From Mytilisepta virgata (lineage: Eukaryota; Mollusca; Bivalvia; Mytilida; Mytilidae), in assembly GCA_028015205.1 (NCBI GenBank), contig CM051512.1:20553139-20617138 (forward strand): 64,000 bases of DNA, in the 5' to 3' direction. Shown here in pieces: positions 44,340-56,835 of the stretch. The first letter of the stretch is position 1, and the number at the start of each line of letters is the position of its first letter. A model generated the notes under the pieces. The model searched no databases and had not been told where the DNA came from. It saw only the letters and a program-made list of their open reading frames with translations. The translations under genes were made by a program, and so were the position numbers.

Positions 44340-46550
44340 TCATTTGTGGCCTGCTACCTTTAATGCTATCAGTGGCCACCTAGAAGATAATATATATACC
44401 GATGAAATCCTTTAACTTATTATTTTACTAAATGATTTTATTCGACTGTTGAAAACTAAAATATGCGGGGTATATTTTATGACGTAATTGTTGTCATATG
44501 TCCTTAACAACCATAGTATGTATTTTTTAACAATTCGCAATAATACAAAGAGCAGCACTACAGTTTATATGCATTAAATGTTAAAAAAAACTTTCCACTA
44601 TCCATTTTATGCAAGTAGACAAGTATTTATATTCAAAGTTTAACACTTTTCAATTCAGAGGCTTGCTATTTTTATCCAAAGATTTATAATACCAATACCA
44701 ATGACTTGGCAACAAATAAAACAAAAAGGGGGGGGGGGTAATATCTTCTCTCATGTCATTTCGTGAAAAGCTAATTATATGACAAAAGTTGGTGGATTAT
44801 GCATTCAAAGCTTAATCTGACAATTTATATCCGAAAAAGTCTTTTCAAGTGATGAAATGATAAACATGGTCACCATAGAAAAAGAATTTTTACACTCTGA
44901 ATTTTGTGTAATTTTAGTGAGGTACTTCCCATTAACCGAGTCAGTATGAATATTTGAAATGGGTATTATTTACTCATGATAAGCCATATTTTGATTAAGT
45001 TTTGAATTCGTAAAGACCTGCAGAATAATAAAATGGACCACTCTTTAAATAAAATATGTATAAAAGTGCTCTTACTGTACCAGTATACAGATAGGTTTTT
45101 TAATTATGTAAGTTTCGAATTTTTCCCTCCCAGTATAAAAGAAATAATATTCTATATTGAAGTTTAAGTTACTGAAAATTAAGAATAAAGGTTAATATAT
45201 CAGTGAATTGGGTCCAAAATATATGGAATTGTTCATAGAAGAGTTTCATTAATAATTTATTTGACATTCACCCACCCATCCGTATCTAAACCATCATTTG
45301 CCCAGCATTATCTCAGAATGATATCCCAACCTTTTTACGAAAGGGATGTTTACATGTGAAAAATGTGATGTAATTTACTGACAAAACAAGGTGAAATTGG
45401 CCATTTTTTTTCTCTCTTATTTGGAACTTTCTGGGAATATATAAGATTATGGGATTGAAATTGTAGAAATTCGTCATTTTAAAAGTCTAACCTTTTTATG
45501 TTAAGTACTTTTGTACATATATTTCAACGAAAATTGTGCAATTTACTGCCATTGGTAAAACGTCATGTCAAAATTGTTTTAAATTTAATTTTGTCAAATG
45601 AAATCTGTAGAACGAGAGGATTTCATACATACATACATGTATGGCTGCAAAATCAAGATGCCCAAAGCCAGTTTATTGTGAGCATATATGTATTGTTTTC
45701 AAAAGTATGATTTGGACGTCATGCAGTCATTTGTGGCCTGCTACCTATGCATGGTAACAAGCATACATTAGAAGACAAACGAACTGCTTTATCTTATTCA
45801 AACATTATTTTATCCAGATATATATACTATGGATAAAAATAATAAAACAATTGTTGTTAATTAACGAGTGTCATTATACCTGAAAAAAAAAGACAATACA
45901 TAAACAGATTCAGCACAATATGTTTACCTGTTTATTTGTATCTTTAAAAATTAATGAATCTTATATGCATATAATGCAGAACAAGGATATTGTAACCAAC
46001 TTAGTAAGTCGACTCACACTACGTCGGCAAGAAAACTGATTTTCCGTGTTATCTGTATAGACAATGCTCTATCCTTCAGTTTTAAATAACGGTAGAAAAT
46101 TTAATAAACGTAATAAATATATAAAATATAGACATAATAAATAAATTGAAAAAACATGTATTAATGTAGTACAAGATTTATATCCTTGCAACTTATGATC
46201 ACCACAACAATTCAGATCCTTTTTGATGGATAATTGCCAAGAGAAAAAATGTCAAAGCCTTTAATGTCTTAGCGACAATACATTAATAGTTTATGGAAAT
46301 TACATCTTTGAAATAAATACCCAGATAAACAATATCAGCAAAATCACGTCACAAGATTTTCATTAAAAACACAAATTAAATCAACAATATCGCTTACATC
46401 GCTCCTTGGATATTTTATGGTGAATGTTTTTCTTTGCGAAACGTATTTTTATTAGCATTCGATATTTGATAACTTTAATGTATATCAAACATCAAACTGT
46501 TCAAACATTCTGCATACTTTAAAACAGTATTTTTTAACTTCTGGAAACAG

Positions 46551-46602
46551 CTGGTGAAGAAGTCGAAATTTTTCCAGACGACGAAATTTTCCGATGAAAA
46601 AG
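46551..46602 (+). CDS. Candidate upstream exon of LRR gene 2
   Basis: Right-copy counterpart of 6666-6717, with the same acceptor (ggaaacag), donor (gttagt) and terminal ATG AAA AAG in frame with the exon at 49351. Two substitutions fall inside the block and none at the borders. Confidence 0.42.
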
Positions 46603-47261
46603 GTTAGTTCATAGTTTATTTTGGACACAAAATGAAAATTGTAGCTGGAAGAGAAGAAAACCTCTAAATATCACACTAAAATTTTAAGATTTTCATGTTT
46701 TTGTAATCTTAAGGCTGACACCTAGACGTTGGAAAGTAATAAAACATACTTTGTTTTCCACACAACCTTTACTGTTTTTTATGAACAGTTTTACAATTAG
46801 AAACTGCTATTTCGGAGCACTTGAGTTCACTCCTGGTTTTTATAGGAGTTCAAGTTGTTCATTGTTTTTTAGTTTTCAGTGTGTATTTGTTGTGCTCGTA
46901 GTTGTTGATTTGTCTTCAGTGGTTTGACTGTCAAATGCATTTCGTTGTTTTGTTTGTTTGCTCCTTAGGTATATGTGCCCTCTTTGTAACTGCGTATGTT
47001 ACCGTATCTCATAATCTCCAAGCTGCATACCAGAATTACATCATATGAATAGACTAATTAAATTTTATGCTAAAAGATGTATGTAGCCAAAATATAGAGG
47101 CGATTCGATATATATATTTATAAATAACTTTCATTAGCTGTGTTACTGTTTTGTCATATGAATACTACTTAATTTATACATATTCATACTATTATGTATT
47201 TATTTGTTTAATCTGTACGACAATTGTAGTTCAGAATGACTTCTTTGATAGTTACTGTAAT

Positions 47262-49308
47262 AATGCAAATAGGTTAGAAAACACATTAGATAAAATCAAG
47301 TATAATTTAGAAAATTCCACCTACCCACCTGATATTTTGGATTTTGGTGAGACATTCTGTACTCCTGCTATTACAGATAATCTGTTAGAGGTTCCCAACT
47401 ATATTCTTTCAAGAAAAGATAGGAAGAGACAGGGTGCTGGTGGATTAGCTATATATATATAAAAAAATGTTTCTGTTGAAAGAAAAGAAAAACTCGAATG
47501 TAGTAATTTAGAGACTATATAGTTTCATATATGGCGATAAAACCCTACCATAAAAAATCTTTCCTTTTATCCTTTATATATAGGCCTCCAAACTCACTTG
47601 CAGGGTGGACTGATAATTTGAATATGAACTAAGCAATGCCCAGATATATAACTATGATATAATTTTGATAGGTGATTTTTTACCCCCATTTAAACTCTCA
47701 CAAAAATGGCTAACTTTATTAGAGACACACCAACTACATCAACTAATAAATGAGCCTACCAGAATTACTGAAGATTCTAAGACTTTAATTGATCATATAT
47801 ATGTAACTGATCTAAATAAAGTATTGGAATCACAGGTTGTGAAATACTCAATAAGTGATCACTACCCAATTTGTTTTACCAGAAAGGAAGATGTAAATCA
47901 TAAAAAAATATTCTCATTCCACTATATCTTATAGAAACCTCCAAAGTTTTAATGAAAATGACTTTTTATTTGATCTATCTAATGCTCCTTTTAATTTTAT
48001 AGAATTTGAGAATGATCTATTTCTCTGTATGAATATCTGATATGATATTTTTATACAGTTTTAAACAAGCATGACTCTATTGTAATGAAGAGAGTAAAAA
48101 AAGACAGGCAACCCGATTGGTACAGTTCTGAAATTTTATATACCAGGAAAATGAGAGATAAATATCACAATTAGGGATTGTGGGCAGAATACAAATATTG
48201 GAGAAATAAAGTGACCACTACAAAAAACTGTGCAAAATAAGAATATTATAGTAACCTTATTAAAGACAAAAAAGATACTAAGTCAATCTGGAAATGTATC
48301 CATAGCCTTAATCCAATATATACTACTAAACCTTCAAAATGAGGATGAAATAATTACTAAAAATCCCCTGGAAATAACAAATATATTCAATAACGGTTTT
48401 ACTTCTTGTGTTCAAGACCTAAGAACAGATTTACATATAAAAAGAAATACCAGTAATCATGAGAAATTGGCTCAATATGTTCAACAGAAATTTTAGAAAA
48501 CTAGACATGAACATTTTTATATTCCCCCGGTGAAAATTAATGGAGTGGATTTTCCACTGAAGCATTAAGTAGGATCTTGAAACTACAAAAGAGGGTGGAT
48601 AGATTAATTCTTGATGCTGACCCTTTTGCCCATCACTTCCTCTATTGCAAAAACTTGGAAGGATGACAGTCGACAACATAACTATATCACATGTTTTTAC
48701 TTATTTACAAAAGTTTATAGGGAAAAGCACCTTTGTATCTCACTGAAACATTTAATTTACTATCTAGCAATCACTTTTCTCTAAGAAGTGTAACTCGTGG
48801 CCATCTTCAGGTACCAAGGTGTAAAATAGAACTTTTAAAACAAACTTTTATGTACTCAGGGCCATCACTTTGGAACACATTACCAATGCTTTCCAGAAAT
48901 GCACCAAGTGTTCATACTTTTAAAACACAGATTAAAAATTACCTTATTGAAATATATGTATTATTAATCATTTTTGTTCTAGATTGTTATTATTTTCTTA
49001 AATGTTCAAACTTAGTAAATGCTGTTTTATTCTACATGTATGTATTTTCATTTTATTTTCTCTTTTATTTTGAGGGCCTCAGTGAAGATTAGTTGTATAC
49101 TAATTGTGTTACCCTCTTGACATAAAGTATTATTATTATAGTATTATTATTTTTATTATTTCAACTTTTATTACTTTTAGGTCAATTTGAAGTTGAAGTC
49201 CATGCGTGTGTTTTCCTTAGAAGGGAGGACTTTTCTTAACCTCTCTTATACATAAATTACTTCGCTGTGATAAGTTTGAAATAATTTTTCCTTAATAAAA
49301 AGTTTTTT
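47262..49308 (+). mobile_element. CR1/L2-like LINE with RT core deleted (right copy)
   Basis: Duplicate of the left element, with the same internal RT deletion at the join near 48540-48560, so the defect predates the segmental duplication. Its 5' part is cut at 47262, where sequence matching left position 7289 joins directly to that matching left 10998. Blocks such as IGDFLPPF, ISDHYPICFT, SRILKLQKRVDRLILDAD and SGPSLWNTLPMLSRNAPS are readable. Confidence 0.8.
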
Positions 49309-49350
49309 ATTTGGTTGCTTGTTTTATATTTATCGTTTGATTTTTTTCAG

Positions 49351-49520
49351 ATGAATACTCCAAGAAAAGTGTTACTTAGGGCATATTTGACAAGTCTGCA
49401 ACTATGTGTTGCTATTCAGTCTGTATCCGCAAACTGCAAAACATCGGCGATTTATGTTGTATGTCAGGAGCAAGATTTGGATGAAGTACCATACGGATTC
49501 AATAATAGTACAATACAAAT
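49351..49520 (+). CDS. LRR gene 2, signal peptide and LRRNT exon (rest beyond window)
   Basis: A 170-nt phase 2 exon paralogous to 13092-13261, with acceptor tttttttcag and donor gtaagg intact. The product differs by T4P, K10R, N30K and E56Q. Both Cys and the SVSA cleavage region are unchanged. N30K removes one glycosylation sequon. No LRR exon follows before 64000, as expected if intron 1 is as long as in gene 1. Confidence 0.75.
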
Positions 49521-50748
49521 GTAAGGTTTTGTTGATAACACAATTTTCATTATGTAAAATTTTATATTACTGAAAGTCCAATTTTATATTCTCATTCAGT
49601 GTTTCATTGTTACAGTCGTAACTCTCTATGGAAAATGAAGAATGTGTCTTAGTTGACAAAATAAAATTCATTCTGTACAAAAACAGAAGAAAAGCTCGTT
49701 AACACTAAAATAATATTTGTATAGTCTAAACGTGAATCTTTTTTTTAAGTTAAAGATTTTTAAGATTTAGTACGATTGTTGAATTTACTTTTGTGTAGAA
49801 AACGACTGGTCAGTGTTCAAAACACCTGGGCGTATACAACCTTTAAATGAAATTAAATGAGCCAATAGTTTATGTTATTATATGTTGAAAATGATACAAA
49901 GCATTCAGTTCGGAAGGAGACCACAATGCAAATTGTTGATACAAACCACAAAGCATTCGTAGATTGGTAAAATTGTATGTCACGTTAGTGTTTTATTATT
50001 TTAACAACAGAAAAATCTGTTACCAAAAACAAAATGGTTTTATACATCAACCATGTCAATTGTTACATAATATTTCAATGATGTTCAAAAATGCGTTACG
50101 GATTGTTTTCGGTCTTTTTCCTATAAAACGTGACGCTAAAACATTTACGCATCGCATTTTTTTTTTTAACAAAACGGAGAAGCAACATAATATATTTTGC
50201 AAGTTAAACTTATGTTGTTTTGTTCCTGTGCCCGGACTTCAAATAAAGAAACTACAAAGGTTTTTCATGTTGTTATCTAAATATGCAAATCAAAAACATC
50301 AGTGTGATAAGATCTGCGCAGACATACATGAAAATAAAATCTGTCAGCTACATATCTAATATAAAAATGTATAGCGTCAGCTTACGAATTTAATATAGTA
50401 ACCATTCTCTACATGCAGAAAAAGCATATCCGACACACACTTTATGGATTCAAATTGGAAAGGGTAAAGATTCAAAATTACTGTTTATGTAGGATAAAAT
50501 CTCAAAAACTCTATGCATAAGAATAAAATGACTGACCATAACCATATAAGGTACATTAAACGTAAGTCAAAGCTAATGAATAATAATAATTTTTTTATAA
50601 CCATAATAGGTAACGAATACAAAGATGTAAATATATGCTCCTTTGGTATATATGTCCTCTTCAACGAGCAAGTAGCATTTGGTATAATGTAAAATTTTAT
50701 ATTCTTAAGTTTATTTAAGTAAAAAAATTGACAAGAATGCATAATTAG

Positions 50749-50773
50749 CAAAAAAAAAAAAAAAAAAAAAAAA
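50749..50773 (+). repeat. Poly-A run expanded in right copy
   Basis: About 25 consecutive A, where the left copy (14733-14740) has only about eight. This is simple slippage growth since the duplication. Confidence 0.8.
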
Positions 50774-51576
50774 TATTTTATAAGAACCTTTTTCAGGGAA
50801 GATAATTGACGGAAAAGTTTTCTAATGAAATTTAAAGCAAATTTTAGTTTTTTTGGAAATAGCAAGAAGACATGAACGGTGACCCAAATGTTTCTTTTAA
50901 GCATGTCAGATAAGTGTTATTTTCACAATTTTATGTAAAAAGAAATTGATAACTAAAAGAATGAAAAACGTACATGAGTATACTAAACTAAAGAAAACTA
51001 GAACAAGACAGCACAAAACAAAAGCAAGAGTAATGTGAACTACCATTAAAAAACCGGGAGTGACATCATAGGGCTCCGGAAAGGTAGGTATGCCCGTCAC
51101 ATTGCCAGTGAGTCGAGTCTTGTGAGGTGATAATTAAGGCGAGGCGTCAATTGCAATCCTCACTGAACTATATAATTCATATATGTATACCAGATGGAGT
51201 ATACAACTGGTATACATATATGAATGATACAGTGAAAGAGCTTATATTAATATTGATTTACTGAATTTAATTCAAACCTTTATATTGATTGATAGATTGA
51301 GTATTGTTTAACGCCGTGTGGGCGATATTTAAGCCATATCACGGCGAGACCTAATTAAATTAAGTTTTAATACAACAAATACTGTCTAAAACAGATAGAT
51401 TATTTACAAATAATACATATAATATGTAAGGAAAAAATAAAACAATAAAACAAATACGATACAAACTTTCAATATGTAAAATAATATCACAGACGAACTT
51501 TGCAAAATATCACAGATACGCTATTAATAAAACAACAACATTCAAATCATATTAACAAACTAAATTTAGAATTATT

Positions 51577-51623
51577 GGACTGTATTCAAGAATGAAGTCA
51601 GACTATATTCTTGAATACAGTCC
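51577..51623. repeat. Perfect 17-bp inverted repeat in the LINE 3' UTR
   Basis: GGACTGTATTCAAGAAT at 51577-51593 is followed after 13 bp by its exact complement at 51607-51623. The left duplicate has only one arm (ggactgtattcaataat, about 15566), next to its deletion junction. Confidence 0.8.
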
Positions 51624-51639
51624 TGTACTGTAAAATACG

Positions 51640-51960
51640 GTTGCCAGCAACACTGGTTAACAAGTCCTTCATATTGTTGACTGTGTAGTACCGACAATTA
51701 ATGTAGTATTTATCAACACAGTCAATTAAAAGATGTTTAATACTATGTCGACATTGGCATGCTATACACTCAGGAGGTGGCTCACTCTCTTAAATAAAAG
51801 AATTAGTCGTCCTGGTGTGGCAAATGCGACATCTAGTTAAAACAAACATTCTTGCCAAGAGTTCGCTCTATAGAATGTAATTTATTGTCTGTGAGCAGAT
51901 CCCACTAAGACTGCCACGGACGTAAAACATATTGATAAATTAAAGGTTTAAAATCAGAGT
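51640..51960 (-). pseudogene. LINE ORF2 C-terminus with CCHC motif
   Basis: After the nested insertion the LINE frame resumes with DDSITNISVPYSDFKPLIYQ and reaches CRICHTRTTNSF then PPECIACQCRHSIKHLLIDC, a CX2CX7HX4C zinc motif typical of the end of I-like ORF2. It then reads DKYYINCRYYTVNNMKDLL. A TAA lies within the segment. Confidence 0.8.
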
Positions 51961-51989
51961 AAGGCACTGATATATTAGTAATGGAGTCA

Positions 51990-52560
51990 TCTAAAAAGGA
52001 CAAATATACCTAAGAAGCAGTAAAAAAACGCAATTCATTCGACAGACGAACCCGAGAAGACAAATGAACAACCACAAGTACAACAAATAAACACAGAAAA
52101 CTAAAGAAACAATGAACAACACGAACTCTTATGAAAACCAAGTATGAACCTAGGTGCTCCAGAAGGGTAAGCAGTTCCTGCGCCGTATACGGCATCCGTC
52201 CTTCAACAAAGTCAATCCGGTGGAAGTCTGTAGTGTTGACTTAATTTGTGATGCCCTTGAAAATCTGATAAGCTGAGAAACGTAGACCCCATCTGCAGGT
52301 TATGCTGGTATTTTGCTACTCAAGAAGGGAAAATTAACAATAGGAAAGTTGAAATCATCACGTTTGTCATAAAGTTTTGCTTCAAATGTCCCTCATTTCA
52401 AAACACAAATCCAAAGATGAAGCGGATTTTGGTGTATATGTAGTATCCTTAATTTCAAGCTCGTTGTGGTAGATTAGATGTAGAAAGTTTTGGAATTTGT
52501 CGTTATTTAACGACAACACGTCATCTATATAACGAAAAGTTAAATTTAAGGATTGGGCTA
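51990..52560 (-). mobile_element. Penelope-like RT fragment nested in the LINE
   Basis: Minus-strand sequence encodes remnants of the block KLYDKRDDFNFPIVNF and continues into the 3' tail that recurs across the window (gaactgcttacccttctgga to ttgcgtttttttactgcttc). It interrupts the LINE between RNase H and the CCHC region, so it inserted after the LINE. Confidence 0.65.
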
Positions 52561-52950
52561 GTTTCTTTTTGTTTTCACGTAGTAACCCTTGAATGAAGCA
52601 TGCTTCGCTAAACTATCTGCGACTGTGTTTCCCTTTATACCAACATGACTTGTTATCCAGAGAAAACCTATTTTTTGTCCATTTGAACCAATCCTTTTAT
52701 AAAATTCAATAATATGGGCAATTAAAGGGTTTTTATATATCTTAACTTCTATAGCCAGCAAACAAGAAAGAGAGTCCGAACAGATAAGAAATTTCAGTTT
52801 TTCAGACGTTTTGGCAAACTTTAAAGCAAGAATTATGGCTAGGGATTCAGGAGTAAATATTGAAGTGGAGGATGGAAGGCGGAGAGTTGCTACTTGCTGT
52901 CTATAGACTGCAACGGCAACCACTTTATCCCCGTCTTACGATCCATCATG
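52558..52950 (-). pseudogene. LINE ORF2, RNase H domain with premature stop
   Basis: Reads HDGS, TAA (52936-52938), then DGDKVV, AVYRQQVATLRLPSS, FTPESLAIILALKFA, FLICSDSLSCLLAIE and ITSHVGIKGNTVADSLAKHA. These are the D-E-D-H/D blocks of a type I RNase H. The stop replaces the usual Lys after DGS. This domain separates I-type LINEs from the CR1/L2 type also present here. Confidence 0.85.
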
Positions 52951-53209
52951 AAATTCAAACTTTGATTTTATTGCAGCAAAATATTGTTGAATAGGGTTTT
53001 TTTTCGGACTGTTTATGTTTTCCTAGGTAAAAAATAAACATAGGTTTGGGTACAAGCCAAGGGGATGATTGGGCTATATTGATAGGGGCTATTGCATCAA
53101 GGTTGATATTAGAACCAGAAATATGTGATTTCATCCAATTACCAAAAGGAGGAATTTTGTTTTCATGTTTTTCAAATACATTCTCGTAAAGAGGGTTGAA
53201 AACACAGTC

Positions 53210-54480
53210 TTAGGCAGGATTTGATGGATATGCTTTCAGCTTGGTTATATATTGTAGACAAAGTTTTATTCTACGGTTATGAAGAGACGGCTCGTTCGCC
53301 TCTACATATAAACTTTCCACAGGAGAGGTTCTGAACGCCCCCAAGGCCAACAGTAAGCCTTGGTGGTGAACAGTATCTAGAATTTTTATATAGGATTTGC
53401 GAGCAGATGCATATATAATGGAGCCATAATAAAGATTTGATCTAACTAGTAATCGATATAAATTTAATAAAATATTGTCAGCGCCACAGTCAGTGGGGAA
53501 ACGACTTTTAAAATAACAATCCAAAGATACTAATATTAGATATAGTACATTTATACTATGCTGTATACGACACATTTCAAGGGCCAGCAAAATATCCAAC
53601 ACTTTCAAGCATTTAGCTTTAAGCATTTTGATATGGGGTAGAAAGGTAAGTTGATTGTCAAACAGAATACTACAATATTTTTTATTATTAAACGACTTAA
53701 ATTATAAATGTTGAGTTCGGGGTCCAAATGCATTTTTCGTTATTACAAATATACGTACATACTGTTTTATTTAAAGATACCTGTAGTTGTCTGTCTACGT
53801 TGTTCATATTTTTACCTCTATAGCATCAGCATAAAGTGAGCCTTCAACATTTTTTTGTAATGTTTTACCCAGACTATTCATTTTAATACTGAACAGAGTA
53901 ACAGAGAAGATACTTCCCTGAAGGACACCCATTTCTTGTTCAAAAATGTCACACATGGTAGTATTAACCTTGAGCACGAACTGTCTGACAAAAAATTGTC
54001 AATAAAGGTAGGGCGCCTACCCTTCAGCCCCATACCGTTTAAATCTTTTTTAATGCCATATTTCCAGGTGGATTCTTATGCTTTTTTCAAGATCGAAAAA
54101 TACAGACACCACATGCTCACCCTTAGCAAACGGTTATAAACGTATAAAAGATTCAAAGCGAACAAGATGATCTAACGTGATTCTGCATTGTCGGAACCCA
54201 CAATGTATATTGGACAGGAGACAGTTTGTCTCTAGGAACCAAACAAGACTGTCCTTGATAATCCTTTCCATTGTTTTACAGACGGAACGTGTGAGGGAAA
54301 TTGGACGATAATTCGATGGTTCAAAATGGCCCTTTCCAAGTTTTGGAATAGGGACTACTGTGGCCAGCTTCCAAATTCTCCTGTTCCCCAAATTTTATTA
54401 AGTATATCCAAAAGAGTTCTTAATGATATATCAAGAAGGTGTTTGAGAAGTTTATAATGAATATCATCAGTACCGTTTTT
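53210..54480 (-). pseudogene. LINE ORF2, reverse transcriptase domain, broken
   Basis: Recognisable RT blocks in order: LGKGHFEPSNYRPISLT, LLSNIHCGFR, VVSVFFDLEK (motif A), MGVLQGSIFSVTLF (motif B), SLYADA (motif C), and a thumb with VHHQGLLLALGAFRTSP and VESLYVEANEPSLHNRRIK. Motif C is normally YADD. Here the second Asp codon is GCT (Ala, 53822-53824), so the polymerase site is lost. A short repeat at 53511-53585 interrupts the frame between LLAL and RFPTDCGADNILLNLYR. Confidence 0.82.
53511..53585 (-). repeat. Short dispersed tail repeat nested in LINE RT
   Basis: 75 bp matching the tail end of the candidate SINE at 25263-25620 (aataacaatccaaagatact and atactatgctgtatacgac in plus spelling). 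It interrupts the LINE reverse transcriptase frame, so it inserted later. Confidence 0.65.
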
Positions 54481-54699
54481 GATTCGTTGAAATTCCTTAG
54501 TGTAATTTTCAGATGTCAAAAGACTTTGGCCATCTATAAGATGATGACGATTGGCCTTTCTGTTTTTTTTTCAGTTAATTTGTGTATGAAATTCCAGACT
54601 TTAGTCATAGGTGCAAGGGAATTGCCACGCAGTTTTGCCACGAAGTTCGCCTCTTTTGTTTAAATGTTCTACATGCTTTCGCACGGAATATATTGAAAT

Positions 54700-55608
54700 T
54701 ACTTAAGATTTCAGGGGTTGGATGCAAATAAAACCGTCGTTCTGCCTTTTTCCTGTTTGTCTTTGCTGTCTCACAGTAGTCGTCAAACCACGGTTTGCTG
54801 GGTTGTTTTGTATTTGGTGAGGTTTTATGAATGGTTCCCTCGATAGTAACACCTCATTAAATTTCAGAATTGGATCATCAATGTTTTAAGAAATATCTGT
54901 TCTTAGTTCATCTTGACAGAGTTGCACGAACAATGGCCAATTGGCTTTGTCAAATTTCCAGCGAGCAAATCGTTCAGAGGATGATGGAAACAGATTTTCC
55001 AAAATAATTGGAAAATGATCAAGTCCACATAAGTTGTCACGGACTCGCCATAAGTAATCCAATAATAAAGAAGGATCACAGATAGTTAAACCAATAGCTG
55101 AGTAAGAAACATTCCCGGGATGGAGATAGGTATCAGAACCATCGTTATATATACAAACTCCTTCCCGATTTAGGAAATCTCATTTTTGTTGACTTTCTCA
55201 TTTGCATATTTCTACCCCAGATAGGGTTACGAGGAGAAAAAGAGAAGGTAACTGACTGATTAAAGATCTTAGTTGTTGAGAGTCTATAACCGAATTTAGG
55301 GGATTATATACTGAACATAGAGTTACAATTTTTTCAAGAGAAAGTCTGACAGCAACAGCTTGCGGATTTGTTGTTAAATTAACCTGGCTATGATTGATGT
55401 TATTTTTTACAAGAGTTGAAGAACCGCCTGCAGCTCGTTCATCCTTTCCAATTTAAGTACTGTATAGAGTATAGTTTTTAACATTGATAGAATCATTTTC
55501 TTTTAAGTGAGTTTGTTGAAGGCAAAAGGCAACAAGTAGGAATGTTTGTATAAATAGTCGAAGATTACTTTTTAGACCTCGGCAATTCCATTGCATTACA
55601 TAACTCAT
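54700..55608 (-). pseudogene. LINE ORF2, AP-endonuclease domain, interrupted
   Basis: Begins MSYVMQWNCRGLKSN at 55608, the usual opening of an APE-type endonuclease. Further blocks are ERAAGGSSTLVKNNI, VAVRLSLEKIVTLCSVYNP, LTICDPSLLLDY and DNLCGLDHFPII, the last holding the catalytic S/DH block. An in-frame TAA near 55455 and later frameshifts break it. It would nick target DNA for target-primed reverse transcription. Confidence 0.75.
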
Positions 55609-55629
55609 TTTTTAGGCGGACGAATAGGA

Positions 55630-56835
55630 GAGAATTTGGGACCACGCCGCACCTGCAGTGAACAGCTCCTATTCCTCCGGACAGAGACATTTGAAATGGG
55701 GTCACGCCAGACTGATTCAGAATAATCATCTGGGTTACTTCCATTCGGCTGTCATCCTTACCATATTCTGATTACAGCGTTTGAAATTCAACTAGCTGTT
55801 TTTCTGCCTTTTTTTTAATCGGCCAGTGTTGTGTTTTAATCTTTTTTCAATTTGAAGAACTAGACGACTGGCATGAAGTGAATTCAGAAATGAGTTTTGG
55901 AATTTCAGTACCCTGTGGCCATGTAAATACTGTTTTAATACTAATTGATCTTGTGTTTGGAGGACCTTTAACCTTTTCAGTGTTAGAAGTGTTTGAAGTA
56001 ACATTATATGGGACAGAGACCGATTTTCTAGCTTCTTGGTAGCTCACAGTTTTATCTACTTTGATTTTGTGAATGTCAAGTTCTCCTTTGTAAAATTCAC
56101 ATGTTCTGGAATTTGTCATTTGGCTACCACCACAGTTAGTTCATTTGGTTTCCCATTTACATTCAGAACTTCACCAGAACACTTGACACACATTTCAGTC
56201 CCTCTACATGAACCCTTCCCGTGTCCACACTTTTGACATTTGAAAAAACGGGTAGGGTTAGAAATGAAAGGGTCAATTCTTATATTTTAAGGTCCTATTA
56301 AGATGTGATCGGGGAGTTTTGAAAGTTCAAATGTTAAGTGATATGTATTGAGCTTTATAATTCTGTTTTCAGATTTTTTGGTAAAACGTTTAACTTTTGT
56401 GATGTGTTGAGAATTAAGTTCATCACCGATTTCTTCCTTTGACATGTCAATTAAATCATGATCTCTGTCTCGGATAATGGCCGGACAGTATTTAAGAGTC
56501 CTATATGTGGCAACGTCCAAGTTTGCCGTCATTAACAAGAGATTTTTGGACTGTTGTTGTCTCGTGCACTTGACAAGGAGACTCCCATTTCTCATCTTTG
56601 TAACCTTCTTAACTGTGCCTGCAACTGACTGAATTTTTTTTTGTAGGAAAAATGGAAACATTTTATTCAAAGGTTTTTTTTTGGATTCAAACTATAAATC
56701 TGGGGAACATGTCTGTAGTGGTGTTTAAAATTTTGTTGGGAATGTCCTCATGATCACTTGAATCTTGCAACTTACTTTTATTCAATGAATTCGGTGTTTT
56801 GGAGTTTGGGTTTTGTTTTGAAGTCGTCATTGTGA
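55630..56835 (-). pseudogene. LINE ORF1 (gag-like, zinc knuckle), frameshifted
   Basis: Starts near MTTSKQNPNSKTPNSLNKS and continues after a frameshift as PLNKMFPFFLQKKIQSVAGT and VTKMRNGSLLVKC, an RRM-like gag core. A zinc-knuckle region around 56247-56190 (FFKCQKCGHGKGSCRG) follows. The first Cys of the CX2CX4HX4C knuckle is Phe (codon 56245-56247, TTT for TGT). The product would bind element RNA. No intact frame remains. Confidence 0.75.

Noticed and set aside
50485..50904. 139-codon minus-strand ORF
   Set aside because: It is created by a poly-A run translated as poly-Phe. The left copy does not maintain it.
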